Shown here piece by piece: positions 1 to 8,327 of a stretch of 51,422 bases of DNA (position 1 is the first letter of the stretch; each line of letters starts with the position of its first letter). This DNA comes from an uncultured Bacilli bacterium (GTDB lineage: Bacteria; Bacillota_I; Bacilli_A; RF39; UBA660): positions 1 through 51,422 of the forward strand of contig CAKPHZ010000009.1 of the NCBI GenBank assembly GCA_934162265.1. Direction: 5' to 3'. Both the position numbers and the translations under genes were made by a program. A model generated the notes under the pieces. That model was given only the letters and a program-made list of their open reading frames with translations, was not told the DNA's origin and did not search any database.

Positions 1-23
1 TGGGTGCAAAATAATTGCACCCA
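1..23. repeat. Perfect inverted repeat at the window's first base
   Basis: Arms TGGGTGCAA and TTGCACCCA (9 bp) enclose the 5-base loop AATAA, beginning exactly at base 1. It could be a terminator stem of a gene to the left, but no T-run follows on the plus strand; it could also be the end of a repeat where an assembly stopped. Bases 24-70 hold no recognisable gene. Confidence 0.6.
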
Positions 24-71
24 TTCGATTAACTACCAGTTATACACAAAAATCGTAGTTTCCTTATAAAC

Positions 72-100
72 AAAAAAAGAAATCACATTTCTCTTTTTTT
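72..100 (-). terminator. Rho-independent terminator overlapping the stop codon
   Basis: Stem AGAAAT / ATTTCT with a CAC loop, flanked by A and T runs. Read on the minus strand it ends in a T-run after the stem. The TGA stop of the small membrane protein lies inside the stem. Confidence 0.6.
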
Positions 101-397
101 TATCACATAAAGAATAGATACAAAAAGACCAATCACCACAATAACATAAAATTCCCGAAAAAGAACAATTGGTGAAACAAAAAAAGAAAGAATAACCATA
201 ATAATTGTCCTAATAATAAAGAAAATTAAGCATATCTTTTTACTATTTTTTAATGTCATTATCTTAGATAATGGTTCAAGAATTCCCTTTAATACAAGAA
301 TTGAACTAATAAAAATTAACACTAAAGAAACAAATTTTTGTTCAATACTTGCAAGTACAATAAGTAACATAAATAAAATAAAAAACAAAATAGACAT
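83..397 (-). CDS. Small hydrophobic membrane protein, unknown function
   Basis: The 104-residue product is almost entirely hydrophobic. It has about four predicted membrane segments (near residues 2-20, 22-42, 52-75 and 78-98) and a short basic tail ending KKREM. I recognise no family. A GAGAG-rich stretch just before the ATG may serve as ribosome binding site, and a terminator overlaps the stop codon, which supports a real, separately ended gene. It is head-to-head with the plus-strand mini-protein gene. It could be a chance open frame in AT-rich DNA, but the terminator argues against that. Confidence 0.5.
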   Translation of the reverse strand: MSILFFILFMLLIVLASIEQKFVSLVLIFISSILVLKGILEPLSKIMTLKNSKKICLIFFIIRTIIMVILSFFVSPIVLFREFYVIVVIGLFVSILYVIKKREM

Positions 398-539
398 ATA
401 CTCTCAACTCCAATTCCTATCTACTAGAAAAGTATATCATAAATAAAGATTAAAAAATAGATATTTGATTAAATTAGGTATCCACCATATTACTTTTTCC
501 CTATTTCTAATATACTATTACTAGGTAGGTGATATACAT

Positions 540-701
540 ATGTATGGATATGGTTATGGTTATCCAGCAGCAGGATATGGCTACGACGGATACGGTGGCA
601 ACAACTGGTTCTGGATTATCATCATCGTTTTAATCATTTTCTTTATTTTATTCTGGGGAAATGGTTGCAATAGAAACCCAGGACCAAATTGCTGCCACTA
701 A
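540..701 (+). CDS. Gly/Tyr-rich mini-protein with a hydrophobic tail (YjcZ/SscA-like)
   Basis: A 53-residue protein. Residues 1-21 are a Gly-Tyr repeat (MYGYGYGYP then AAGYGYDGYGG). Residues 22-39 are a hydrophobic segment rich in Trp, Ile and Phe, followed by a Cys/Asn/Pro tail ending in CCH. This layout recalls the YjcZ family of small sporulation-associated membrane proteins in Bacillota, though the order of polar and hydrophobic parts varies. AGGTG sits about 8 bases before the ATG, and a hairpin terminator begins at the stop codon, so it is a monocistronic unit. A similar gene lies at 44013, on the other side of the polysaccharide cluster. Function is inferred only; spore coat/cortex or envelope association is plausible. 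Confidence 0.75.
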   Translation: MYGYGYGYPAAGYGYDGYGGNNWFWIIIIVLIIFFILFWGNGCNRNPGPNCCH

Positions 702-728
702 AAGAGACACCTAAAAAGTGCCTCTTTT
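700..728 (+). terminator. Terminator after the mini-protein gene
   Basis: The stem AAAAGAG / CTCTTTT continues inward with CAC / GTG across one A-C mismatch. The flanking A and T runs let it work for both strands, and it lies between convergent genes. Confidence 0.8.
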
Positions 729-754
729 CTAATCCTATTTTAACGGAGAACGAA

Positions 755-1234
755 TTAACATTTTTTTCCAAAATCACTTTTATTATCAAAATTACTATCA
801 TTTTCCTGACGCTTTTTTATCCAATAACATTTAAATATCACGCAACAAATAAATAGCAGCATCAAACTTAAAAGCATCATAAGTCTAGTATTATAATTGT
901 CCCTAACTTCCTCTGGATTTTCAGGATTAACATAAATACTAATTTTACTCCCCAAAATAGCCGTACCAAAAAATAATCTTTGTTCTGTATAATAAGACTC
1001 TCCATCATATTGATATCCTAATTTAGCAAATTTTGTACACTGTTTATTATCACTAGAACCATGACTACATTTAGTAATTGTATCTTTTATTATTGCTTTA
1101 ACTTTAACATAATTTTTTGTTTGAACAAAATTATTAATTGACCAACCAAAGACAAGAAAAAACATAAACAAAGAAAAAAAAGCTATCATCAAAAAAGTTT
1201 TTGAATTAATATTCTCATTAATCTGCATCTTCAT
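755..1234 (-). CDS. DUF3592-like membrane protein
   Basis: A 159-residue protein with two membrane helices (about residues 13-33 and 117-137) enclosing an extracytoplasmic region. That region has the DUF3592 pattern: a strand KVKAIIKD, a Y-x-Y-D-G-E-x-Y segment, and GSKISIYVNPENPEEV, which matches the family's G-x-x-V-x-V-Y-Y-N-P-x-N-P-E core. Two Cys residues in the loop (CSHGSSDNKQC) could form a disulfide. The family has no established biochemical role. The start is 14 bases before the stop of the neighbouring glycosyltransferase's reading direction partner, so it may be the last gene of the polysaccharide transcript. Confidence 0.75.
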   Translation of the reverse strand: MKMQINENINSKTFLMIAFFSLFMFFLVFGWSINNFVQTKNYVKVKAIIKDTITKCSHGSSDNKQCTKFAKLGYQYDGESYYTEQRLFFGTAILGSKISIYVNPENPEEVRDNYNTRLMMLLSLMLLFICCVIFKCYWIKKRQENDSNFDNKSDFGKKC

Positions 1235-1248
1235 TTTTTTCTCCTTCT

Positions 1249-3078
1249 TTAAAAATTATGCTTACTAAAATATTTATCTCTATCTAAAGTATGTCCCCAT
1301 TTTTTCTTCATATATTCTTGTTCTTTTTTAAACCTCTCTTGTTTCTCATAGCTAGCTTCATATCCACGACTTTTACTCTCATAGTGAATAACTTCAACAT
1401 TCGATAAGCAAACATTATAATATCCTTTTTCTAATACTTTTAAATTTAAATCAACATCATTTAAAGCTACTTTTAATTTTTCATCAAAACCATTTACTTC
1501 ATTAAACTTAGATTTCTTAATACATAGACAAGCTGCTGTTACAGCAGTATAGTTATAAGGCATAACTAATCTTCCAAATAAGCCATTATCATGGTAACTA
1601 TTTGCCACATAAATATGACCAGCTACTCCTCCAAAACCTAAAACAACACCAGCATGTTGTACCAATTTATCCGGATATAATAACTTTGCCCCAACACAAC
1701 CAATATGTTCCTGACTAGCGTAGCCAACTAACCATTCTAAAGTATCTTCTTGAATAATTTCTGTATCATTATTTAAAAATAATAAATATTCTCCTTTAGC
1801 TATCTTTACCCCTTCATTATTTAAAGCAGAATAATTAAATTCCTGATCAATACGAACAACTTTAAAGTTTCTATGTTTCTTATATTCTTTAAATAAATTT
1901 TTTGTTTCTTCCTCTTCACTACCATTATCAATAACAATCACTTCAAAATTTGAATAAGTATTTTTTTCATATAAAGATTCAAAACATCTTCTACTTACCT
2001 TAGCTTGATCCCGCATTGGAATAATAACACTAACTTTAGGCCTCTTTGTCTCATACTTTACCAAATAAGTACTTACTCTAGGATTGTCAATTACTTCACC
2101 CTTAATTTTTCTTCTCTTCAAACTATCTTCTAAAGCCTTCTTACCAGCAAGATAAGCATAACTCTTATTTCCTAAATATCCAGCAGTAGAAGTAGCCGTC
2201 TGACGCCAATGATATAAAACTTTCTCAATATGATAAATCTCCTTAGTAGATTCTACTACCCGAAGAAATAAATCATAATCTTGACTTCCATCATATTCCC
2301 TGCGAAATCCTCCTAATTTATCAACTAAACTCTTTCTCAATACACATAAATGACAAATATAATTCACTCCCATTAAAGTATCAGGAGAATAATCTGGCTT
2401 AAAATGAGGTTCCATATAATTTCCCTTAAAATCAATCTTATCCTCATCACTATAAATCATATCCAGTTTTTTATTCTGATTTAACGCTTCTACCACATAA
2501 GATAAACTACTCTTCTCTATCGTATCATCATTATCAATTAAAGCAATAAACTCTCCCCTAGCAATAGAAATCGCCGTATTAGAAGCCTCACTAATCATCC
2601 CATTTTCTTTACGATAAACAACATGAACTTTATCATATTTCTCTTCATATTCTTTTAATACTTCCAAAGTTTCTTCTAGAGTAGAATGATCATCACTAAT
2701 ACAAATCTCAAAATGATCATAACTCTGATTTAATAAACTATCTAAACACTCCGTTAATAAAACCCTAGAAACATTATAAGTAGGAACAATAAAACTAATT
2801 AAAGGACGATAAGAAAAATCATCTACCACCTCTTCTTTTCTCTGTTCTTCCAAATATTTTAAATAAGCACTTTGATTAGTAAATAAATTCGATACTCCTC
2901 CCCCTCTTTTTAAAGCTACCATAAAAGACTTAATATACTGTTTCATTACTCTTGGAGGAATAATAAAATGATGTCGATACCAAGCAAAATAAATGGCTTT
3001 CTTACTTAAATAGAAAAACTTTTCTATTCTAGAAAATACTTTTCTTTGTAAAAAACTTTGTTTCTTCTTCTCTTCCAT
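1249..3078 (-). CDS. Large glycosyltransferase with two GT2 domains
   Basis: A 609-residue protein with two complete GT-A family 2 domains and no signal peptide. Domain 1 (about 90-320) starts SFIVPTYNVS, has the nucleotide-sugar motif IALIDNDD and SEASNTA. Domain 2 (about 348-600) starts VSVIIPMRDQ, has VIDNGSEEEE and the metal-binding LFLNNDTEI. The N-terminal 85 residues are basic and may lie on the membrane. Double-GT2 proteins of this layout occur in rhamnan and teichoic-type polysaccharide clusters, where they can add two linkages in turn. It sits 12 bases downstream of the DUF1972 transferase. Donor and acceptor cannot be read from the sequence. Confidence 0.88.
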   Translation of the reverse strand: MEEKKKQSFLQRKVFSRIEKFFYLSKKAIYFAWYRHHFIIPPRVMKQYIKSFMVALKRGGGVSNLFTNQSAYLKYLEEQRKEEVVDDFSYRPLISFIVPTYNVSRVLLTECLDSLLNQSYDHFEICISDDHSTLEETLEVLKEYEEKYDKVHVVYRKENGMISEASNTAISIARGEFIALIDNDDTIEKSSLSYVVEALNQNKKLDMIYSDEDKIDFKGNYMEPHFKPDYSPDTLMGVNYICHLCVLRKSLVDKLGGFRREYDGSQDYDLFLRVVESTKEIYHIEKVLYHWRQTATSTAGYLGNKSYAYLAGKKALEDSLKRRKIKGEVIDNPRVSTYLVKYETKRPKVSVIIPMRDQAKVSRRCFESLYEKNTYSNFEVIVIDNGSEEEETKNLFKEYKKHRNFKVVRIDQEFNYSALNNEGVKIAKGEYLLFLNNDTEIIQEDTLEWLVGYASQEHIGCVGAKLLYPDKLVQHAGVVLGFGGVAGHIYVANSYHDNGLFGRLVMPYNYTAVTAACLCIKKSKFNEVNGFDEKLKVALNDVDLNLKVLEKGYYNVCLSNVEVIHYESKSRGYEASYEKQERFKKEQEYMKKKWGHTLDRDKYFSKHNF

Positions 3079-3090
3079 AAATATTCCCTT

Positions 3091-4233
3091 CTATTTCATA
3101 ATATCCTTATATTCTTCTACAATCTTATCCCAAGTAAAATTTTCTTGTATTCTTTTCTTAGCCTTAGGTCCAAGCTCTTCTCTTTTTTGATCTAATAATT
3201 TAGTATTATCTAATAACTTTTTTAAACTTCCTTCTTCTTTAAAATATAAAGCAGTATCTAACCCAATATCATGATTAAAACAAACATCATATAATAAATT
3301 TAAATCAGTTAAAGATAAAGCCTCTATTAAACTAGGATTAGTTCCCCCAACAGAATGTCCATGAATATATAAATAAGCATTCTTTCGAATAGTAGCCAAT
3401 TTTACTTGATCATATACCCCATCAATAAAAATAATCCTCTTATCTTTCTCTAAAGAAGTTTTCTCTACTAACTCAGAATAATAATGACTACTACTTAAAT
3501 TTGTAATAATGACTAATTTTTTCTTTATCTTACTCTTCATAAAATCTTGAATAACTAATTCATAATTATTTTCAGGAACACATCTACCTACCATCAAAAG
3601 ATAATCATCCTTCTTCAAATGATATTCTTTTAATATTTTTTCTTCATCAATCTTAGAAAAATCATAAAGATTAGTTCCATAAGCAATATAAGTCGTTTTT
3701 ACCTTTTTATATTTCTTTTGAATATATCTTTCAATTCCAAGTCCATCACATACAACTAAGTCAGCATGCCTTACCATCGACCACTCTGATAATAAAAAAC
3801 ACCACTGAACAATCTTATTCCATTTACTTCTTAGATGCTCTAAACCATCTGGATTAACATAAATCTTTATTTTATATTTCTTTCTTAAATGTTGATGGAA
3901 CGCTAATAAAGGACCTAACTTTAATCCAAGAATATAAACATAAGAATCAAACAATTGATTTTTTTTAATATAATTTAAAGTACTTAAATAAGACTTTATT
4001 GTATAAAAAAACATCTTAGCACTACCACTCGTATTAACATAAAAAGAATAAATAAATAAATGATCATTTATCTTTCTTAATGTTTTATCTTCTTCCTTCT
4101 TATCAGTTAATTCTCCCACATAAATAGTTGTATTTTTATCATGATAATGATCCACTAAATTGGTAACAAAAGTCTCCCAACCGCCATACTTTGCTTGATA
4201 ACCACGTGATCCTAAAATAAAAATATTTTTCAT
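3091..4233 (-). CDS. DUF1972/GT4 rhamnosyltransferase-like (Cps2T/RgpA type)
   Basis: A 380-residue protein. The N-terminus IFILGSRGYQAKYGGWETFV is the signature of DUF1972, the acceptor-side Rossmann domain of beta-1,4-rhamnosyltransferases such as pneumococcal Cps2T. The C-terminal half is a GT4 donor domain with LLMVGRCVPENN (about 212) and a GGTNPSLIEAL segment (about 297-307), the usual nucleotide-sugar contact region. In streptococci such enzymes put rhamnose on GlcNAc-PP-undecaprenol. With tagO and rmlABCD in the same cluster this is the best candidate for that priming step, although it lies at the far distal end. The linkage is inferred from the family. Confidence 0.85.
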   Translation of the reverse strand: MKNIFILGSRGYQAKYGGWETFVTNLVDHYHDKNTTIYVGELTDKKEEDKTLRKINDHLFIYSFYVNTSGSAKMFFYTIKSYLSTLNYIKKNQLFDSYVYILGLKLGPLLAFHQHLRKKYKIKIYVNPDGLEHLRSKWNKIVQWCFLLSEWSMVRHADLVVCDGLGIERYIQKKYKKVKTTYIAYGTNLYDFSKIDEEKILKEYHLKKDDYLLMVGRCVPENNYELVIQDFMKSKIKKKLVIITNLSSSHYYSELVEKTSLEKDKRIIFIDGVYDQVKLATIRKNAYLYIHGHSVGGTNPSLIEALSLTDLNLLYDVCFNHDIGLDTALYFKEEGSLKKLLDNTKLLDQKREELGPKAKKRIQENFTWDKIVEEYKDIMK

Positions 4234-4273
4234 GCTACTTCCCTCTTTCTAGACAATAACTAAGTTAATTATA

Positions 4274-4317
4274 ACAAAAAAAAACATAATCTTCTATACT
4301 AGACTATGTTTTTTTTT
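4274..4317 (-). terminator. A/T-flanked hairpin terminator
   Basis: The arms AAAACATA / TATGTTTT are extended by A and T runs around a loop of about 16 bases. It lies in the 90-base gap between the SDR gene and the DUF1972 gene. The symmetry permits action on either strand, so transcription may be reduced here before the last two transferase genes. Confidence 0.75.
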
Positions 4318-4323
4318 AAATTT

Positions 4324-5082
4324 TTAAACAGCAGTATATCCTCCATCAATTGGTAAAATAGCTCCTGTTACATAACTTGCTTCATCACTAGCTAAAAAAA
4401 TTGCTCCAGCATTAAGTTCTCCTTCATGTCCATATCTTCCAATTGGTACAGTTGCTTTCATATAATTAGTAAACTCTTCTGTAATTAAAGTATCATGAGT
4501 AAGTTCTGTATCAAAATATCCAGGACAAATAGCATTACAAGTAATATTATACTTAGCAAGTTCAGCACTAGCAGCTCTTGTAAAGTTAATTACTCCTCCC
4601 TTAGAAGAATGATAAGCAATTGTTCCCATAGCCATATTACCAACCATACCATACATTGAAGCAATATTAATAATACGACCATAATTCTTTTTCTTCATTA
4701 AATTACCAAATGCTCTAGTAACATAAAAAACACTACTTAAATCAGTATCCATAGTAAATTGCCATTCTTCATCAGTCATATCTAATACACCATTATTTTT
4801 AGCAGAACCAGCACAATTTACCAAAATATCGCACTTACCAAAAATATCCTCTACTTGACTAACAGCATGCTCGATATCTTCTACATTAGTAACATCACAT
4901 TCAATAGCTAAACACTTTCTACCCATCTCTTCGATTTGCTTTCTTACTTCTTCTAATTTTTGAACTCTTCTAGCCATTACAACAACATCTGCTCCTTGTT
5001 TAGCAAAAGCAATAGACATCTGTCTACCAAGTCCACTAGATGCACCAGTAATCACCGCAACTCTTCCTGTTAAATTAAACAT
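4324..5082 (-). CDS. Short-chain dehydrogenase/reductase (classical SDR)
   Basis: A 252-residue cytosolic NAD(P)(H)-dependent oxidoreductase of normal family length. The cofactor motif is TGASSGLG (residues 12-19), followed by the NNAG-equivalent NCAGSA (about 88) and catalytic Ser in IASMYG. Y-x-x-x-K is YHSSK (about 157-161), and the C-terminal IDGGYTAV is typical of FabG/gluconate-5-dehydrogenase relatives. AARRVQ-type basic residues after the second strand suggest NADP preference. It has its own likely promoter upstream and a terminator downstream, so it is probably a separate transcription unit inside the cluster. The substrate is unknown: a sugar or polyol is as likely as a fatty-acyl ketone. 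Confidence 0.88.
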   Translation of the reverse strand: MFNLTGRVAVITGASSGLGRQMSIAFAKQGADVVVMARRVQKLEEVRKQIEEMGRKCLAIECDVTNVEDIEHAVSQVEDIFGKCDILVNCAGSAKNNGVLDMTDEEWQFTMDTDLSSVFYVTRAFGNLMKKKNYGRIINIASMYGMVGNMAMGTIAYHSSKGGVINFTRAASAELAKYNITCNAICPGYFDTELTHDTLITEEFTNYMKATVPIGRYGHEGELNAGAIFLASDEASYVTGAILPIDGGYTAV

Positions 5083-5104
5083 AAATTATCTCCCCTTTCT
5101 TCTC

Positions 5105-5159
5105 GAAGATATTATCTATCTTCCTATAAAATTTTACCAAAAGAAGAAATAAAATTCAA
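5105..5159 (-). promoter_or_regulatory. Likely SigA promoter and 5'-UTR hairpin of the SDR gene
   Basis: On the minus strand TTGAAT (5154-5159) and TAAAAT (5131-5136) are 17 bases apart. Downstream, GAAGAT / ATCTTC (5105-5123) can form a 6-bp hairpin just before the ribosome binding site. Neither element is proven, but the spacing is ideal. Confidence 0.5.
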
Positions 5160-5178
5160 CAAATTTAATAAAAAAACT

Positions 5179-6495
5179 TTATTCTTGATGAATATTTTCC
5201 TTTGTTAGTACTAACCTTTTATTTTTTCTCAAAGAAGAAAGATTTTTTTGATCTAGTTCAATATTATCTATCTTCTGACTAATTCTATCTACTTCTTTAC
5301 CAAACTTATTCCTACTTTTTTGTTCCCTTTCTAACTTTTCAAATTTTTCTTCCAATAAAGCAATATTAGCAATAGTTTCTGATTTCAAGATAAAATAATC
5401 ATCTGCATGACCAAACACATCTTGATAAGTAGAAATCTCTTTAAAAGAATTTAAATAATCCACTAATATTTTCTTTGCATCTGATAATACTTCTCTTCTA
5501 ACTTCCTCACAAGAACCTTCTATTTTATCCAAAAGATTATCTATTTCCTGCAAAACAATATCTTCAAACACATCCTCTTGAATTTTTTCTTCTGAGAAAT
5601 GATTTTGAAAGTTCTTTTTGCTTTCTCTAGAAATATCTTCTACACAAAAAGAAAAATCAGGATGTAAAGCAATCTTTTCTCCATGCTTTTTTTGAAGATA
5701 TTCTATTCCATAACTAAAAAAACAAAGTAAAGAAGGAATTGCGCAAAGTAATCCCATTAACATAAGAATCCCCGTTCCTGAAAGTGCTCCAAAAGTAGCA
5801 AAAATAAAGAAGCAGGTCAAAAGTAAAGAACACGACATTCGATGAGATAGGTCAGATAATTCTGGTAAAGAATAAAAATAAGATATTCCCCTTACAGACT
5901 GATAAACTGATTTAGGAAATAGTAAATTACTTTCCTCTAATCCATTCACATGATTTTGTTTTAAAAATAATTTTAAAAGACATTCTGCTTCATAAACCTT
6001 CCTAGTAACATCATTATATTGATAATTTCCACAAAGATAATTTCTTTTAACTTTTTCATCTTGAAAAGAAAAAATAATTTCTAAACAATCATCCTTATCA
6101 ACCTTATCAAAATGATCTAATACAAATTTTTTATGAATATCTGATTTAGAATCCGTTTCCTTTTCCTCACGAAATGATAATTTACACCCAGGATACTTCC
6201 AATTGAATCGAAAAACAAAATCAATATTTCGATCAAAAATTTTTAAAATTATATTTTTAAGTTCTTCTACAGAATAAAATTGAAATAACCCAACAAAATC
6301 TTCTTCCATCTCAAAAACTTCATCTTCAGTAGCATCCTTATAAAAATAATCAATAGAAAAAGAATGATCAAAAATAGTAATAAAAAACAAAAATTTATTT
6401 TTATTACGAAAATCATCATGTAAGTATTTTTCCAACTTCTTTATCTGGCAATATCTTTCTTTTAAAATAATATTATCTTTGCTATCACTCATCAT
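5179..6495 (-). CDS. Unknown protein with central membrane hairpin and coiled-coil tail
   Basis: A 438-residue protein. Residues 1-210 are soluble and rich in acidic and aromatic residues. Two membrane helices follow (about 223-262), then a highly charged helical region (about 290-438) whose Glu/Lys/Leu spacing around EEKFEKLEREQKSRNKF suggests a coiled coil. No catalytic motif or known domain is recognised. It lies between an SDR and a polytopic membrane protein in the polysaccharide cluster, so a role in assembly or as an accessory subunit is possible, but context is the only support. The two adjacent ATG codons both lie near a GAGGG ribosome binding site. Confidence 0.65.
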   Translation of the reverse strand: MMSDSKDNIILKERYCQIKKLEKYLHDDFRNKNKFLFFITIFDHSFSIDYFYKDATEDEVFEMEEDFVGLFQFYSVEELKNIILKIFDRNIDFVFRFNWKYPGCKLSFREEKETDSKSDIHKKFVLDHFDKVDKDDCLEIIFSFQDEKVKRNYLCGNYQYNDVTRKVYEAECLLKLFLKQNHVNGLEESNLLFPKSVYQSVRGISYFYSLPELSDLSHRMSCSLLLTCFFIFATFGALSGTGILMLMGLLCAIPSLLCFFSYGIEYLQKKHGEKIALHPDFSFCVEDISRESKKNFQNHFSEEKIQEDVFEDIVLQEIDNLLDKIEGSCEEVRREVLSDAKKILVDYLNSFKEISTYQDVFGHADDYFILKSETIANIALLEEKFEKLEREQKSRNKFGKEVDRISQKIDNIELDQKNLSSLRKNKRLVLTKENIHQE

Positions 6496-6547
6496 TTTCC
6501 CTCATTTCAACTGAATATTTTACATAATTCTTAAAAGAAAATCAATC

Positions 6548-8308
6548 CTAATTTTTCTTTTTCAAAATCGCTCCCTTCTGATTTTGATATAAAATCTCGT
6601 AGTGGGACATCACTGGATCTTTAATATTACCATCATAAAAATAAACAACACAAGGATGTTTCAAATTATCAAACCAACTTAAAGAAATATTTTCTTGATT
6701 TAATCCATCCTTATTATTTTTATGATAGCCAGCTAAAGGAATTTCATTAGTAATCGCATAAAACCAATAATTTCTAAGTTTCTTTCCAGCATTAATAAAC
6801 TCATGATGATAACTACAGACATCTTTATATTTAATACTCTCTTCAATCAAAATAAGTTCATCTTCATCAATTAAAGTTCTATTTTGATTAAAACTATAAC
6901 TATTCCAATTATATACATTTAATTTAGATAATAAATTAGTCAATTTATTATCATCCATTACCCTAATCAAAAGCATACTTCCTAAAGTAAGAAAAGTAAA
7001 AAGATAGACATATTTCTTCTTTTTTTCTAACTTTATTCCAAAATATAAAATAACAAAAATAGCATATAAATAAAATAATTTATGAAAATAATATTCTCCT
7101 GATAAATGAAAAACAAATAAAACAAAAAAGAGAACAATATAAAAAGAAATAAAATAAAAGTTAAGAACTAAATAAGTATTTTCCTTTTGAAACTTTCTTT
7201 CAAAATACACCAAATAAAAGAAAAAGAAAGCAAAAAAGTAAGAAGGTGTCTTATTATTATAAATATAACCATCAGAAGAAACAGCCGTTGCAACTCCCCC
7301 TGTAACTTTAAAGAATGTTGGAAAAACAAAATAGAAAAACCCAATAAAGAAAGGAACAATTAAAGTAAAAATTCCATAGAAACTCATTTGTTTAAAACTT
7401 ATCTCTTTCTCCTGATAAAGTTTAATATAATAAATCCCTAAAGCAAGATAAATACAAGGAACAAATAAATAATAAGAAAAGAAGACCGAAAACGAAAGAA
7501 TAAATAAAATCAGTATTTTAAACCAAACATTTTCTTCCCATTCTTTTTCATAAGAAAGTACCGTTAAAAATAATAAATTGACCACCATCATTCCTAAAGT
7601 TAAATAACTAAAACCAAAAATATAACTATTCAATAAAAAAGAAAAACTATAAAGAAACATCAAACAAGCATAATAAAAGTAATTTCTTTTCTTAAACAGT
7701 TGAAATAAAGTACTTAAAAAGATTAATCCCGTAATAGCAAAACTAATCGTATCATGAAGTAAAAATACACGATAAGATTTAATAAAAGAAAGAATTCTAA
7801 TTAAAAAGCCCCCATTTACATAAGAAATAGACATTCCTCTTTCAAAATTACCATATACCAAATCTTTACTATTTTCTTTTGTCAAAGTAGAAAGTGTTTC
7901 TGAAAAATGAAGAGCATATCTATAATGAATAGAAGCATCTACAGATTCATAATGAATTAATCTCCCTCCATGAAACCTTAAATAACCAAATAACATAAAT
8001 AATACAAAAAATAAACCAAAGAAAAGAAATTCTCTTTTCTTAAAATAATATTGTTGTTTTCTCTTTGTTATTAAAGTTATTACACCTAAAATAATAAAAA
8101 TAATAATATTAATACTACCATATAAAAAGAAAGTTCCTGTTTGTTTGAATAAATAAAGAAGATGAACAACTAAAACATTATAACAATAAAATAAACAAAT
8201 AGAATAAATTATTTCTCTAACAATACTTAACTTTTTCTTTGATTTAAAAAACAATAAGTAAGAGAAAATAAGAAAAATAACAGAACCTACATAAATTACC
8301 TTTTCCAT
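6548..8308 (-). CDS. Polytopic membrane protein, possible GT-C glycosyltransferase or polymerase
   Basis: About 586 residues with roughly 12-13 membrane helices and a C-terminal soluble part (from about residue 480). An acidic loop after helix 4 (SVDASIHYRYALHF) and a long hydrophobic array resemble GT-C polyprenyl-phosphate-sugar transferases. A Wzy-like polymerase role is the alternative. The start is set at ATG 8308 because GAGG lies 6 bases before it; an upstream TTG in the same frame has no such site. It is 19 bases after the DUF6056-like gene and probably co-translated with it. Confidence 0.65.
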   Translation of the reverse strand: MEKVIYVGSVIFLIFSYLLFFKSKKKLSIVREIIYSICLFYCYNVLVVHLLYLFKQTGTFFLYGSINIIIFIILGVITLITKRKQQYYFKKREFLFFGLFFVLFMLFGYLRFHGGRLIHYESVDASIHYRYALHFSETLSTLTKENSKDLVYGNFERGMSISYVNGGFLIRILSFIKSYRVFLLHDTISFAITGLIFLSTLFQLFKKRNYFYYACLMFLYSFSFLLNSYIFGFSYLTLGMMVVNLLFLTVLSYEKEWEENVWFKILILFILSFSVFFSYYLFVPCIYLALGIYYIKLYQEKEISFKQMSFYGIFTLIVPFFIGFFYFVFPTFFKVTGGVATAVSSDGYIYNNKTPSYFFAFFFFYLVYFERKFQKENTYLVLNFYFISFYIVLFFVLFVFHLSGEYYFHKLFYLYAIFVILYFGIKLEKKKKYVYLFTFLTLGSMLLIRVMDDNKLTNLLSKLNVYNWNSYSFNQNRTLIDEDELILIEESIKYKDVCSYHHEFINAGKKLRNYWFYAITNEIPLAGYHKNNKDGLNQENISLSWFDNLKHPCVVYFYDGNIKDPVMSHYEILYQNQKGAILKKKN

Positions 8309-8327
8309 ATAAAACCTCAAATTCTAA

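Noticed and set aside
7168..7359. Short hydrophobic open frame inside the 590-codon membrane protein gene
   Set aside because: Lies wholly within a real gene in another frame; AT-rich membrane genes commonly leave such shadows.
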